64,000 bases of DNA, from assembly GCA_001897425.1 (NCBI GenBank), contig MKSW01000040.1, positions 74,051 through 138,050 on the forward strand, given 5' to 3'. Below are positions 9,658 to 19,204 of this stretch, one piece after another (position 1 is the stretch's first letter; each line of letters starts with the position of its first letter). The position numbers and the translations under genes are program-made. Source of the DNA: Actinobacteria bacterium 69-20. GTDB taxonomy: Bacteria; Actinomycetota; Actinomycetes; Mycobacteriales; Nakamurellaceae. The notes beneath the pieces were generated by a model. The model saw only the letters and a list, made by a program, of their open reading frames with translations, had not been told where the DNA came from and searched no databases.

Positions 9658-9789
9658 GGTGGTTGTCCGCTAGGACGCCACATGCCGGACCTCCGCTGTG
9701 GTGGCCTGGCGCGAGAAGGACAACCACCCGATCCCCGGGCTGCCGACCTTTGTCCCGTCGGCCCGCGTCAAGCGGAGCGGCCCGGGGAT
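9658..9789. other. Structured intergenic region 3' of the XPB gene
   Basis: There are three nested or adjacent dyads. GGTGGTTGTCC (9658-9668) pairs with GGACAACCACC (9718-9728). ATCCCCGGGC (9731-9740) pairs with GCCCGGGGAT (9780-9789), enclosing GCCGAC (9742-9747) with GTCGGC (9757-9762). No T-run follows. It could be a terminator array or the body of a small RNA between two minus-strand genes; no coding gene is supported here. Confidence 0.5.
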
Positions 9790-9799
9790 TGTCCTGCTC

Positions 9800-11464
9800 T
9801 CAGTCCGGGATCTCCGGCAGAGCAGGCCCGAGGATGTCGTCGGCATCGACGATGCGATACGCGTACCCCTGCTCGGCGAGGAACCGTTGCCGATGCGCGG
9901 CGTACTCCGTGTCCACCGTGTCCCGCGAGACCACCGCGTAGAAATGCGCTTGGCGTCCATCGTGTTTCGGGCGGGTGACCCGGCCGAGCCGTTGCGCCTC
10001 CTCCTGGCGGGATCCGAATGTTCCGGACATCTGCACGGCGACCGACGCCTCCGGCAGGTCGATCGCGAAGTTCGCGATCTTCGACACGACCAGCACCGGT
10101 ATCTCGCCGGCGCGGAACGCGTCGAACAGACGCTCCCGCTCGGCGTTCCGGGTCGAGCCCTGCACCACGGGCGCCTGCAACGCCGCCCCGATCTCCTCGA
10201 GCTGGTCCAGATACGCGCCGATCACCAGCCTCGGCTCGTCCGGGTGCCGCGCGAGGATGGCCTCCACCACGGCGATCTTGGTGCGCGCGGTCGAAGCCAG
10301 CCGATACTGCTCCTCCGGTTCGGCCACGGCGTACGCCATGCGCTCGGCCTGCGTCATGGTCACGCGCACCTCGGTGCAGTCGGCCGGCGCGATCCAGCCC
10401 TGCGACTCGATGTCCTTCCACGGCGCGTCGAACCGTTTCGGCCCGATCAGCGAGAACACGTCTGTCTCCCGCCCGTCCTCGCGCACCAGCGTCGCGGTGA
10501 GCCCCAGCCGACGCCGCGACTGCAGGTCCGCCGTCATCCGGAAGACCGGCGCCGGCAGCAGGTGCACCTCGTCGTAGATGATCAGCCCCCAGTCGTGCGA
10601 ATCCAGCAGCGACAGGTGCCGGTACTCGCCGCCGATCCTGCGGATCAGCACCTGGTAGGTGGCGATCGTGACGGGCCGGATCTCCTTGCGGTCGCCGGAG
10701 TACTCGCCGATCTCGTCCTCGGTCAACGTGGTGCGCGCCAACAGTTCTCGCCGCCACTGATGCCCCGCGACGGTGTTCGTCACCAGGATCAGCGTGGTGG
10801 CCTGCGCCCGCTCCATCGCCGCGACACCGACCAGCGTCTTCCCCGCGCCGCAGGGCAGCACGACGACACCGGACCCGCCCTCCCAGAAGCCGTCCGCGGC
10901 CGCCACCTGGTAATCGCGCAGGTGCCAGCCCTCGCGGCGCAGCGTGATCGGATGCGCCTGCCCGTCGACATATCCGGCCTCGTCCTCCGCCGGCCAGCCG
11001 ACCTTGAGCAGCGCCTGCTTCAGCCGCCCGCGCTCGGACGGATGTACGAGAACCGTTGCTGCATCGATCTTCTCGCCGAGCATCGGCGTGATCTTCTTGT
11101 TCCGCAACACCTCTGCCAGCACGGCCGCGTCATTCCCGACCAGCACCAGGCCGTGCGCCGGGTGCGCCTGCAGCACCAGCCGTCCGTAGCGGGACATGGT
11201 ATCCACCACGTCGACCAGGAGTGCTTGCGGCACAGGGAACTTCGACCAGCGGACGAGGGCATCGACCACCTGTTCGGCGTCATAACCGGCGGCACGCGCG
11301 TTCCACAGCGCCAGCGGCGTGATCCGGTAGGTGTGCACATGCTCCGGCGAGCGTTCCAGCTCGGCGAACGGCGCGATGGCGGCGCGCGCCGCCGGCGCAT
11401 TCGCGTGCGCGACCTCCAGCAGCAGCGTCTTGTCCGACTGAACGATCAGCGGCCCATCCGTCAT
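9800..11464 (-). CDS. XPB-type DNA repair helicase (Rv0861c-like)
   Basis: This is a 554-aa superfamily 2 helicase. It has Walker A LPCGAGKT at 203-210, DEVH at 298-301, LTATLVRED with the XPB-typical RED motif at 328-330, and a motif VI-like QRLGRVTRP near 480. The first 170 residues form the N-terminal XPB/damage-recognition domain. Bacterial XPB unwinds DNA 3' to 5' and is thought to act in repair, with a nuclease partner in some lineages. Its partner-like gene, the helicase-associated protein, lies at 15434-17707, as in mycobacteria, but here separated by a second helicase and a nitroreductase. It starts at an ATG with GGAGGAAG upstream. Confidence 0.93.
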   Translation of the reverse strand: MTDGPLIVQSDKTLLLEVAHANAPAARAAIAPFAELERSPEHVHTYRITPLALWNARAAGYDAEQVVDALVRWSKFPVPQALLVDVVDTMSRYGRLVLQAHPAHGLVLVGNDAAVLAEVLRNKKITPMLGEKIDAATVLVHPSERGRLKQALLKVGWPAEDEAGYVDGQAHPITLRREGWHLRDYQVAAADGFWEGGSGVVVLPCGAGKTLVGVAAMERAQATTLILVTNTVAGHQWRRELLARTTLTEDEIGEYSGDRKEIRPVTIATYQVLIRRIGGEYRHLSLLDSHDWGLIIYDEVHLLPAPVFRMTADLQSRRRLGLTATLVREDGRETDVFSLIGPKRFDAPWKDIESQGWIAPADCTEVRVTMTQAERMAYAVAEPEEQYRLASTARTKIAVVEAILARHPDEPRLVIGAYLDQLEEIGAALQAPVVQGSTRNAERERLFDAFRAGEIPVLVVSKIANFAIDLPEASVAVQMSGTFGSRQEEAQRLGRVTRPKHDGRQAHFYAVVSRDTVDTEYAAHRQRFLAEQGYAYRIVDADDILGPALPEIPD

Positions 11465-11493
11465 CGATCCACTTCCTCCTGTCGCCGGCGATC

Positions 11494-11542
11494 CGAGTAT
11501 GACGATGTTCGCGGGCCGACCGCGGGAACAACGTCATACTCG
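11494..11542. repeat. Facing inverted pair of the dispersed 17-bp word
   Basis: Two exact copies face each other 15 bp apart: CGAGTATGACGATGTTC (11494-11510) and GAACAACGTCATACTCG (11526-11542). The inner GCGG/CCGC extends the dyad, so the whole block can form a cruciform. It is the only notable structure in the 210-bp divergent gap between the XPB gene and the second helicase. Confidence 0.9.
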
Positions 11543-11674
11543 CCGGCGCCGCATTCCATTGTGCACATGTCGCGGAGGGCGCACCCTCGCCTCGGTCGGG
11601 CGCGCCTGGCCGGCTCGGTAGCCTTGACCCGTCGGCGACCCGTCGGCCGCGGCCGCGTCGGAGAGGGGGACGAG

Positions 11675-14296
11675 GTGACGATCACGAGCACACCCGTTGC
11701 CCCCGGCCAACTGCGGCCCGCCGAGTCCGCCGAGTCCGGCGCGGACCCCGACGAAATCTACGAAGCGTTCGCCGCGTGGGCCGAGGCCGGCGGGCGACCA
11801 CTGTATCCGCACCAGGACGAGGCAGCACTGTCGCTGGTGACGGGCGACAACGTGGTGCTCGCAACGCCGACCGGCTCCGGCAAGACCATGGTCGCGATCG
11901 CGGCGCTGTACGCGGGCCTGGCGACCGGCCGCCGCGCGTGGTACACGGCACCGGTCAAGGCGCTGGTGAGCGAGAAGTTCTTCGAGATGGTCGACGTCTT
12001 CGGCGCCGACCGAGTGGGCATGCTCACCGGCGACTCGTCGGTGAACGTCGATGCGCCCATCATCTGTTGCACCGCAGAGATTCTCGCCGGCGTGGCGTTA
12101 CGTGGCGGGCGCGACGCCGAGGTGGGCGTCGCCGTTCTCGACGAGTTCCACTATTACGGGGACCGGCAGCGCGGCTGGGCGTGGCAGGTGCCGCTGCTCG
12201 AACTTCCGCAGACGCAGTTCGTGCTGATGTCCGGCACCTTGGGCGACATCACCGCGGTGGCAGACGATCTCACGAAGCGGACCGGCCGGCAGACCGCGTT
12301 GATCACCGGTGTGCAACGCCCCGTGCCGCTGCACTTCGAATACCACCTGTACGACGTGCCGGAGGCGGTGCGCCGGCTCGTCGAGGCGGACCGCGCGCCG
12401 GTGTATGTCGTGCATTTCACGCAGGCTGCCGCCGTGGAACAGGCGCAGGGCCTGGTCGGGCTGGGCCTGGTGAGCCGGGAGCAACGTGACCGGATCGCGG
12501 AGGTGATCGGAGAGTTCCGATTTGCCAAGGGTTTCGGGCGGACGCTGTCGCGCCTGGTGCGGGCGGGGATCGGCGTGCACCACGCCGGGATGCTTCCACG
12601 CTACCGGCGGCTCGTCGAAAGGCTCGCGCAGGCTGGGCTTCTCGCGGTGATCTGCGGGACGGACACGCTCGGTGTCGGCATCAACGTGCCCATCCGCACC
12701 GTGCTGCTGACCGCCCTGGCCAAGTACGACGGCCACCGCTCGCGCATTCTCAATGCGCGCGAGTTCCACCAGATCGCCGGCCGGGCGGGCCGCGCCGGGT
12801 ACGACACCGACGGCTACGTCACGGTTCTCGCGCCCGCTCGCGCCGTGGAGAAGGCCAAGGCCGAGGCGAAGGCGGTCGCCAAGGCCGAGAAGGCCGGGAA
12901 ACCAGGGAAGCCCGGCGGCAAGGCGTCCGCACGGAAGAAGGCGCCGGCCGGCAAGTCCGCGGACGGCGAGATCAGTTGGACCGAGCAGACATTCGACAAG
13001 CTGGTGGCCGCCGAACCAGAGGCCCTGACGCCGCACCTGCGGATCACGCACATGGTGGTGCTGGCCATGCTGTCGCGCGATTCGGACGCGGCCGCGGCCC
13101 TGCGCGAGCTCATCGAGTCCTCGCACGAGCCGCGCCGCCGGCAGATCCAACTCATCCGGCGGACCATCGGCATCGGGCGGTCGCTGCTCGACGCCGGGAT
13201 CGTGCGCCGGCTCGAGGTGCCCGATGCGCGCGGCCGGCGATTCGTGCTCACCGAAGACCTGCAACTGGACTTCGCCCTCGATCAGCCGCTCTCCCCGCTC
13301 GCCCTCGCCGCGATCGAGCTGCTGGACTCCGGGGCCGACGACTACGCGCTCGACGTGATCAGCGTGATCGAGGCGACCCTCCCCGGGCCGACGCCGGTGC
13401 TCGTCGCGCAGCGGAAGCGGGCCCGGGACGAGGCGATGGCCGCGATGAAGGCGGACGGCCTCGAATACGAAGAGCGTATGAACCGCCTGGACGCGATCGA
13501 CTACCCGAAGCCGTTGGCGGACCTGATGGAGGCGGCGTACGAGACGTATCGGCGCGGCCACCCCTGGGTCGCCGAATACCAGGTCGAGCCGAAATCCGTG
13601 ATCCGGGAGATGTTCTCGCGCGCGATGACGTTCTCCGAATACATCGCCGAGTACCAGCTCGGCCGCAGCGAGGGCGTGGTGCTGCGTTATCTCGCGCAGG
13701 GATACCGGGCGCTCCGCCGCACGGTGCCGGTCTCGGCCCGCACCGAGCAGCTCGTCGACATCATCTCCTGGATCGGCGAACTGGTGCGCGGCGTCGATTC
13801 GAGCCTGCTCGCCGAATGGGAGGCCCTGGCGCACCCCGACGAGGACGAGGCCGGGACGGGTGGCGCCGGCGGCGAGGTCCGGCCGGGCACGGCGAGCCGG
13901 GGGATCACGGCGAATCGTCGCGCCTTCACCGTCATGGTGCGCAACGCGATGTTCCGCCGCGTCGAGCTTGCGTCGCGGCGTGCGTTCGATGTGCTCGGCG
14001 ACCTCGACGATGACGGCGGATACGGGGTGGCGCAGTGGCAGTCGGCCATCGAGGACTACTTCGAGGAGTACGCCGACATCGGCATCGGTCCGAACGCGCG
14101 GGCCGCCGAGTTGATCACCATCGTCCCTCCGCAGGTACGGGGCGGCGAGGCAGGACCCGAGACCTGGCACGCGCGCCAGATCTTCGATGATCCTGTGGGC
14201 GACCACGATTGGGGCATCACCGCCGAGATCGATGCCGCGGCCTCCGACGAGGCCGGCGAGCCGGTGCTGCGGATCACCCACGTCGGCCCGCTCTGA
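11675..14296 (+). CDS. Ski2-like DEAD/DEAH-box helicase, DUF3516-type
   Basis: This 873-aa protein has Q-motif-like LYPHQDEA, Walker A TPTGSGKT around 64-71, motif II DEFH at 156-159, SGTLGD as motif III, HHAGMLPRYRRLVE and GVGIN as motifs IV-V, and QIAGRAGRAGYD as motif VI. The C-terminal 400 residues form the domain typical of the DUF3516 helicases of actinobacteria. An Ala/Lys/Pro-rich insert (residues about 390-432) could bind nucleic acid. It probably remodels RNA or DNA; the substrate is unknown. The GTG at 11675 follows GAGAGGGGGA. A longer frame to 9698 only reads antisense through the XPB gene and is rejected. Confidence 0.9.
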   Translation: MTITSTPVAPGQLRPAESAESGADPDEIYEAFAAWAEAGGRPLYPHQDEAALSLVTGDNVVLATPTGSGKTMVAIAALYAGLATGRRAWYTAPVKALVSEKFFEMVDVFGADRVGMLTGDSSVNVDAPIICCTAEILAGVALRGGRDAEVGVAVLDEFHYYGDRQRGWAWQVPLLELPQTQFVLMSGTLGDITAVADDLTKRTGRQTALITGVQRPVPLHFEYHLYDVPEAVRRLVEADRAPVYVVHFTQAAAVEQAQGLVGLGLVSREQRDRIAEVIGEFRFAKGFGRTLSRLVRAGIGVHHAGMLPRYRRLVERLAQAGLLAVICGTDTLGVGINVPIRTVLLTALAKYDGHRSRILNAREFHQIAGRAGRAGYDTDGYVTVLAPARAVEKAKAEAKAVAKAEKAGKPGKPGGKASARKKAPAGKSADGEISWTEQTFDKLVAAEPEALTPHLRITHMVVLAMLSRDSDAAAALRELIESSHEPRRRQIQLIRRTIGIGRSLLDAGIVRRLEVPDARGRRFVLTEDLQLDFALDQPLSPLALAAIELLDSGADDYALDVISVIEATLPGPTPVLVAQRKRARDEAMAAMKADGLEYEERMNRLDAIDYPKPLADLMEAAYETYRRGHPWVAEYQVEPKSVIREMFSRAMTFSEYIAEYQLGRSEGVVLRYLAQGYRALRRTVPVSARTEQLVDIISWIGELVRGVDSSLLAEWEALAHPDEDEAGTGGAGGEVRPGTASRGITANRRAFTVMVRNAMFRRVELASRRAFDVLGDLDDDGGYGVAQWQSAIEDYFEEYADIGIGPNARAAELITIVPPQVRGGEAGPETWHARQIFDDPVGDHDWGITAEIDAAASDEAGEPVLRITHVGPL

Positions 14297-14436
14297 CCGG
14301 CGCACCGTGGCCGCCGACCGAGCACGGAGGCCTTGAGGCGGCGCTGTCAGGGACTTTCGGCCGTGGCCGACCGACCAGCCGACCCCGCATTCTGGCGGCA
14401 GCCGGTATCCGGCCTTCCGGAAGGGGCGCATCGACC

Positions 14437-15417
14437 ATGACCACTGAAGCAAGCCCGCTTTCTGCGGAGCAGATGACGGCAGTGCTGTCCGCGGCAGTGC
14501 GCGCGCCGTCGGTGCACAACAGCCAGCCGTGGCGCTTCCATGTGACGGCGTCCGGGATCGAACTGCACGCGGACCCGGCGCGGCGCCTTCCCATCGCCGA
14601 TCCGGACGATCGCGAACTGCGGATCGCCTGCGGCGCGGCACTGTTCAATCTGCGCCTCGCGCTGCTGCGGGAAGGCGTGGAACCGAGTGTCACGCTGCTC
14701 CCGAACGGGCCCGCCGGCGCCCTGGCCGCCGTCCGGTACGCGGGTGAGGCGCACCTGTCGCCGGCCGACGCCGTCCTGTACGCGGGGATCACCCGGCGCC
14801 GCACCAACCGCAAGCCGTTCGAGGACCAGCCCGTCGACACCGAGGCGCGACATGATCTGGTGCGTGCCGCGGAACAGGGGCACGCCCGCCTTGAGGTGAT
14901 GTCCGACCCGGACGATCGCGCGGCGATGCGCCGCATGCTGCTCGACGCGCACACACAGCAACTCGCGGACCCAGCCTGGGCCGCCGAGTTTGCCGAATGG
15001 GTCGGCCGCTCGCAGGCCGCGCGGGACGGGGTGCGGCTCGCCTCCAGCGGCCCACAGCCGGAACCGCAGGACACCTGGGTGTTCCGCGATTTCGCGCTGG
15101 GGCAGGGCCCGGCCCGCACGCCCGGCAAGGACTTCGAGACGGAACCGATGATCGCCGTGCTCGCGACGTATGTGGACGACGCCTACGCGCAGCTGCAAGC
15201 GGGCGAGGCGCTGCAGCGGGTGCTGCTCACCGCCACATCACTGGGGCTCTCCGCGTCCTTCCTGTCGCAGCTGATCGAGGTGGACCAGGCGCGGAAGGAC
15301 CTGCGGGAATTGCTCGGCGATGCCGTGCATCCCCAGGTGGTGCTCCGGATCGGGTACGGGACGCCGGTGGCGGCCGCGCCGCGCCGCGCGATCGACGATG
15401 TGCTGGATGTCGACTGA
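14437..15417 (+). CDS. Acg-like nitroreductase-family flavoprotein
   Basis: This 326-aa protein begins with the nitroreductase-type FMN segment AAVRAPSVHNSQPWRF, followed by RRRTNRKPFEDQPV. Later elements are GLGLSASFLSQL-like packing (TSLGLSASFLSQLIE) and VLRIGYG near the end. These are the marks of the Acg/Rv2032 family, which binds flavin but has no proven reductase activity; some are dormancy-related in mycobacteria. Length matches that family. The ATG follows GGAAGGGG. It is convergent with the helicase-associated protein, with only 16 bp between stop codons. Confidence 0.85.
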   Translation: MTTEASPLSAEQMTAVLSAAVRAPSVHNSQPWRFHVTASGIELHADPARRLPIADPDDRELRIACGAALFNLRLALLREGVEPSVTLLPNGPAGALAAVRYAGEAHLSPADAVLYAGITRRRTNRKPFEDQPVDTEARHDLVRAAEQGHARLEVMSDPDDRAAMRRMLLDAHTQQLADPAWAAEFAEWVGRSQAARDGVRLASSGPQPEPQDTWVFRDFALGQGPARTPGKDFETEPMIAVLATYVDDAYAQLQAGEALQRVLLTATSLGLSASFLSQLIEVDQARKDLRELLGDAVHPQVVLRIGYGTPVAAAPRRAIDDVLDVD

Positions 15418-15433
15418 CGGGGTGCGGTGCGGG

Positions 15434-17707
15434 TCAGGTCTCGGCGGGCGAGGCGGAGCTGATCCGGTGGATCGTGAACGTGCGCGGCGTCTGGCGTAGC
15501 CGATCGAGGGCCACCATCGTTCCACCGGAGACCACGATGGGGTCGACCATCCTCGTCGAGGTGCCCCCCTCGGCGTCGGCATAGCCGATCCACACGGACC
15601 TGCGTGCCTTCGCCGCCTCGCGCAACACGGCGATGATGCTTCCGGGATCGCTTGCGGCGCCGCGGCTCTCGTCGCCCGCGCGCATGCGCCGGATCACGGA
15701 CTCGACCTGGTCCCGAGACGGCGCCGTGGGCGCCGCGGGGCCGATCCGCGGCGGCACCGTGATCCGCGTTCGCCGCGGCGCGGGCCGGAGGTCCAGGATC
15801 GTTCCGCTCGCGTCCTCGGCAGCCGGTGCGAGGCCCGCCGCGCGCAGCGCTTCGACGAGGGTGGTCAGGTCCACCTGGCTCACCGCCACGGTCGGTGCGA
15901 GGCTCCGCATGCGGATTCCGGCGGCGGCCGCCGCCGCGATGCCCTGGGCGATGAGCCCGGTGTCCTCGCTGTGCATGAACGCTTCGGCGCTACCGGCGCG
16001 CAACACGCCGTGCCGGCGTGCGACGTCGTCGATCAGGTACGTCACGGACTGCGGCACGGGCGTGGCGGAGTGTGCCGCCAGCAGCGCGTGCAGTGACGCG
16101 CCGGTGAAGCCGGCGTCCAGCGCGCGGCGGATGCTCTGCTCGCTGAGCCGATACACCGTCGCGCTGCCCGTCGATTCGACATCTGCGAGTTCCGCCAACG
16201 CCGCGGCGAGGCCGGCGGTCAAGCGGCCCGGCGCGATCAGCGTCAAATCCGCCTGGACCAGCACGGTATCGACCGGATCCGGCAGGGCGCGGTCGAGAGC
16301 GGCCGCCGCGCCTTCGATGTCGTCGCCCAGCAGCGCGCGGCCGGCGGTGGACAACGCGTCGAATGCCACGATCCCGAGTTCGGTCGCCTCGGCCAGGACG
16401 GTGTCGATTTGGGCAGCCGGTCCGGCGCCGTGCTGCAGCGGCGAGCGGTACGCCAGCCGCCGCATGAGACTGGCCTGTGTCGCCGCGAAACCCGGTTCCA
16501 GCGTTGCGATCTCGGTGAGGATGCGCCGCCTTGTGTCCGGCCCACCGCGCCAGTCGGACTGGACCGAGAGCGCGCCGATGATCTTGTCGGCAGCGTCCCG
16601 CCGGCCCACCTGCGCGGGGTTCCGGCGCATGTCGAGCCAGGTTCCGGCGACGAGCGCCCACCCGGCGGGCTCCGCACCGGCCAGGTACGTGTCGGCGGCC
16701 TGGGTCGGCACCCATCCGGCGTGTTCGCCTCGTGGCCCGCGGTGATCGCGGATCACGGCGGGTGCGATCAAACCGGCGCCGTGCAGAACGTCGAGATACA
16801 GCGCGGTGGCGTGGACGTCGAGGTCCAAGCGCTTGCCGAGGCCGCGCACCGCGACGATGCCGATGCCGCCGGTCTTCAGCGCCGGGGCCGGCTCGTTGCC
16901 CAGGATCTCCAGCAGTGCGACGGTGTGGGCATGGCAGGCCAGCGCCTGTCCCGCGGCCGTGCCGTCGACATCCTCGACGGGTGTGGCGTCGAGGAGCGGC
17001 GGATTCGGATCCGCGGGCCCGAGCGGCCGCTCTCCGCGTAGTTCGAGCGCGACCTCGCGCGGCAGCATCACGGTTCCGTCGCCGCGATCGACCAGCAGCC
17101 GCGCCGCGACGAGGCTCGCGATCGTGTCGCCGTGCCGGGAACCGGCTTCGACGCTGCCTACCGGCGGTCCGGGCACCAGACGGCGCAGGATGCCGAGTCC
17201 CGCCTCGCCGACTCCGGCCAGCGCGTGCGCCACTTCCTCGCGCGATAGACCGGCGGCGATCCCGAGGCCGGCTGGATAGCGGCCCAGGGCCTCCCGCACT
17301 GCCGGCGCCGGAAGATACCCACTGGCATCGCCGCGGATCAGTCCCTGCACGTGCAGGCGCGTGAGCGCCGCCTCGACCTCGTCGCGGGTGGCTGGGCCGC
17401 CCAGCAGCCGGTGCACGTCCGCCGCCGACACGGCTTGCGCGCTAGGGGATGTCGAATCGGAATCGCCCGGAACAGCGTCATACTCGACGGTCGGCACGTC
17501 ACCCAATAGCCACACCGCTTGCAGCACCTGAACGCCGAACGCGTCGAGCTGCCCCACCGCGCGGCGGACGGTAGCCGAGCCGTCCATGCGGCGGGCGAGC
17601 GCGGCGAGATCCGGCGGCGCGGGCAACAGCAGATCGGGCCGCGCGGCGAGCAGTTCGGCCAGCTCATCGTTGCTGCGATCGCGCAGCCATTGCAGGGTCG
17701 AGGACAT
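15434..17707 (-). CDS. Helicase-associated protein (Rv0862c-like)
   Basis: This protein of about 757 residues matches the mycobacterial Rv0862c protein in length and location. It starts MSSTLQWLRDRSNDELAEL, has repeated winged-helix-like segments through the middle, and ends with a domain holding VESVIRRMRAG and KARRSVWIGYADAEGG-type strands, also seen in WYL-like ligand modules. It carries the XPB/Ssl2 helicase N-terminal-like domain but no helicase motifs. It is presumed to work with the XPB helicase in DNA repair. The start at 17707 is chosen because upstream sequence has no family resemblance. An exact copy of the dispersed word encodes VEYDAVPGD in a linker near residue 80. Confidence 0.8.
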   Translation of the reverse strand: MSSTLQWLRDRSNDELAELLAARPDLLLPAPPDLAALARRMDGSATVRRAVGQLDAFGVQVLQAVWLLGDVPTVEYDAVPGDSDSTSPSAQAVSAADVHRLLGGPATRDEVEAALTRLHVQGLIRGDASGYLPAPAVREALGRYPAGLGIAAGLSREEVAHALAGVGEAGLGILRRLVPGPPVGSVEAGSRHGDTIASLVAARLLVDRGDGTVMLPREVALELRGERPLGPADPNPPLLDATPVEDVDGTAAGQALACHAHTVALLEILGNEPAPALKTGGIGIVAVRGLGKRLDLDVHATALYLDVLHGAGLIAPAVIRDHRGPRGEHAGWVPTQAADTYLAGAEPAGWALVAGTWLDMRRNPAQVGRRDAADKIIGALSVQSDWRGGPDTRRRILTEIATLEPGFAATQASLMRRLAYRSPLQHGAGPAAQIDTVLAEATELGIVAFDALSTAGRALLGDDIEGAAAALDRALPDPVDTVLVQADLTLIAPGRLTAGLAAALAELADVESTGSATVYRLSEQSIRRALDAGFTGASLHALLAAHSATPVPQSVTYLIDDVARRHGVLRAGSAEAFMHSEDTGLIAQGIAAAAAAGIRMRSLAPTVAVSQVDLTTLVEALRAAGLAPAAEDASGTILDLRPAPRRTRITVPPRIGPAAPTAPSRDQVESVIRRMRAGDESRGAASDPGSIIAVLREAAKARRSVWIGYADAEGGTSTRMVDPIVVSGGTMVALDRLRQTPRTFTIHRISSASPAET
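17470..17486 (+). repeat. Dispersed 17-bp word, exact copy inside a gene
   Basis: GAACAGCGTCATACTCG lies in the linker of the Rv0862c-like gene. On the coding strand it reads EYDAVPG. Confidence 0.85.
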
Positions 17708-17962
17708 CGATGCCACGGTAATCGCTGTCACGGTCAGAGCTGCCACAGTGTTCGTGCCCGTGCCCGAATCTCGGCCCGTACCGCCGTCCGATGGGCGCAT
17801 GGCTGGCGTCCCGGCGAGCCTCGGTTGAGCATGCCGCGCGCATCGGGGACAATGGCAGGCGCAACAGATCGGTCGGCTCGGCAGCAGTCGAGTCGGTGGC
17901 GCGCGTGCGCAATAGGTCCTGCCCAGGGGCGTCCGAGGCCCCGGCAGCTCGAAGGAGGTACC

Positions 17963-18196
17963 GTGGCCCGCCCGGACAAGACTGCTCGGCACGACGGGGC
18001 CGCCCGCATCGACAGGGCTGCGCACACTCAAAAGACCAAGGGCGTCGACCCGACCTGGCCTGCGCACGCGCCCGGGGAGCATCCCGTCACCGAACTCGTT
18101 GCGGCGGTGCAGGGTTCGCTCTCGCCGTACGGCGACACCACCTTCCCGCTGGACAAGACACCCTACGAGCACCCGGTCACGGTGATCAACCGCTGA
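17963..18196 (+). CDS. Conserved 77-aa protein (Rv0863-like)
   Basis: This small hydrophilic protein starts ARPDKTARHDG and ends PLDKTPYEHPVTVINR, with KTKGVDPTWPAHAPGEHPVT in the middle. It matches in size and position the Rv0863 family, found between the helicase-associated gene and the molybdopterin genes of mycobacteria. The function is unknown. The GTG start at 17963 is fixed by AAGGAGG at 17952-17958; longer frames upstream lack a ribosome binding site. It is divergent from the Rv0862c-like gene across a 255-bp gap in which I see no other feature. Confidence 0.75.
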   Translation: MARPDKTARHDGAARIDRAAHTQKTKGVDPTWPAHAPGEHPVTELVAAVQGSLSPYGDTTFPLDKTPYEHPVTVINR

Positions 18197-18214
18197 CCGG
18201 AGTCGGGGCGTCGG

Positions 18215-18231
18215 CGAGTATGACGTTGTTC
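18215..18231 (-). repeat. Dispersed 17-bp word, exact copy supplying a start codon
   Basis: CGAGTATGACGTTGTTC on the plus strand. Its internal ATG (18220) is the best start of the MocA-like gene, giving MTLFPS. Confidence 0.85.
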
Positions 18232-18978
18232 CCGTCCACGCGTCCTCGGATCGCCGGGGTTCTGCTGGCCGCCGGTCTCGGTCGACGGTTCGGCGGGCCG
18301 AAGGCGTTGGCCGACACCGGGAGTGGTCCGTGGGTGCTTCGCGCGCTCGCGACGCTGGGCGCGCTCGATCCGCGCCTGGTGGTGGTCGGCGCCGCCGCCG
18401 ACGATGTGGTGGCGCTGTTGCCTCGGGACGTGGTCCCGGTGAAGAATCCGGACTTCGCAGGCGGAATGGGATCCAGTCTCGCGGCGGCGCTCCGGGCCTT
18501 GCAGGGCGGGCTCGGGGCGGGCTCGGGGGTGGACTCGACGGCGGGCCTGGTGGTGAACTCAGCGGTGGACGCTGCCGTCATCATGCTGGTCGACCTGCCC
18601 GATGTGTCGGAAGCAGTGGTGAATCGGGTGGTGCGCACCGTTCTGGACGGTGCCTGGTCCGCGGCGAGAAACAGTATCGATGACGCGGCGAGCCCCGCTG
18701 CTGGAGGTCCGGATCGATCCAGTGCCGTGTCTCACACCCGTGCGGCCGGCGAAGCCGCGAACAGCGTCATACCCGGTATCCGGTCTGCCCTCGCTCGGGC
18801 CACATTCTCCGGACGGCCCGGGCACCCGGTGCTGATCGGCGCCGATCACTTCGCGGGTGTGCTGGCGGTGTCGACGGGCGATCACGGCGCCCGGGATTAC
18901 CTGGCGACACATCCGGCGCTCGCGGTGGAGTGCGGCGATCTCGCGGGCGGGGCGGACGTCGACCGGCGGTCCGACTAG
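18220..18978 (+). CDS. MocA/MobA-like molybdenum cofactor nucleotidyltransferase
   Basis: This 252-aa protein has the nucleotide-binding signature GVLLAAGLGRRFGGPKAL at residues 14-31, then NPDFAGGMGSSLAAAL and the acidic metal site MLVDLPDV. These are the marks of the MocA-like group, which adds CMP or GMP to molybdopterin before insertion into hydroxylases. It lies near moaC-mog-moaE, and a CoxSLM-type enzyme that would need such a cofactor is 38 kb away. There is an unusual insert of about 50 residues, rich in Ser/Ala, between the catalytic strand and the segment FSGRPGHPVLIG. The insert carries a second copy of the dispersed word (encoding ANSVIPG). There is no ribosome binding site, so translation may be leaderless or coupled. 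Confidence 0.8.
   Translation: MTLFPSTRPRIAGVLLAAGLGRRFGGPKALADTGSGPWVLRALATLGALDPRLVVVGAAADDVVALLPRDVVPVKNPDFAGGMGSSLAAALRALQGGLGAGSGVDSTAGLVVNSAVDAAVIMLVDLPDVSEAVVNRVVRTVLDGAWSAARNSIDDAASPAAGGPDRSSAVSHTRAAGEAANSVIPGIRSALARATFSGRPGHPVLIGADHFAGVLAVSTGDHGARDYLATHPALAVECGDLAGGADVDRRSD
18759..18775 (+). repeat. Dispersed 17-bp word, exact copy inside a gene
   Basis: GAACAGCGTCATACCCG encodes NSVIPG inside an Ala/Ser-rich insert of the MocA-like protein. Confidence 0.85.
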
Positions 18979-19204
18979 CCCGAATAGGCGGTAGGTGGGC
19001 GGATCCGGCACGCGGAACCGCGGGGCACCACGGCGCCGGTCGCCCGCCGGGGCAGAGCCTGGGTCGAGCCGGTCGCCGAGGCCAATGTCACGCCTGATCG
19101 GCCGAGCGGACCGCACATGCCGCGAACTACACTCCGATCATCGTGCCGCTTGATCGCCCGCCGGACGGGGACGCGCGACGGGCGGCGAGAGGAGCGGCAA
19201 GGCG

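Noticed and set aside
11494-11542. LexA/SOS box reading of the CGAAC/GTTCG parts of the dispersed word
   Set aside because: SOS boxes need GAAC and GTTC halves 4 bp apart; here the halves belong to two separate copies 15 bp apart.
9698-11674. Upstream two-fifths of a 1532-codon plus-strand frame running into the DUF3516 helicase
   Set aside because: This part is antisense to the XPB helicase gene, whose motifs are complete. The helicase itself has a ribosome binding site and GTG at 11675.
12098-14641. An 847-codon minus-strand frame
   Set aside because: It is antisense to the helicase, with the Arg/His/Asp-rich look of a high-GC shadow and no motif.
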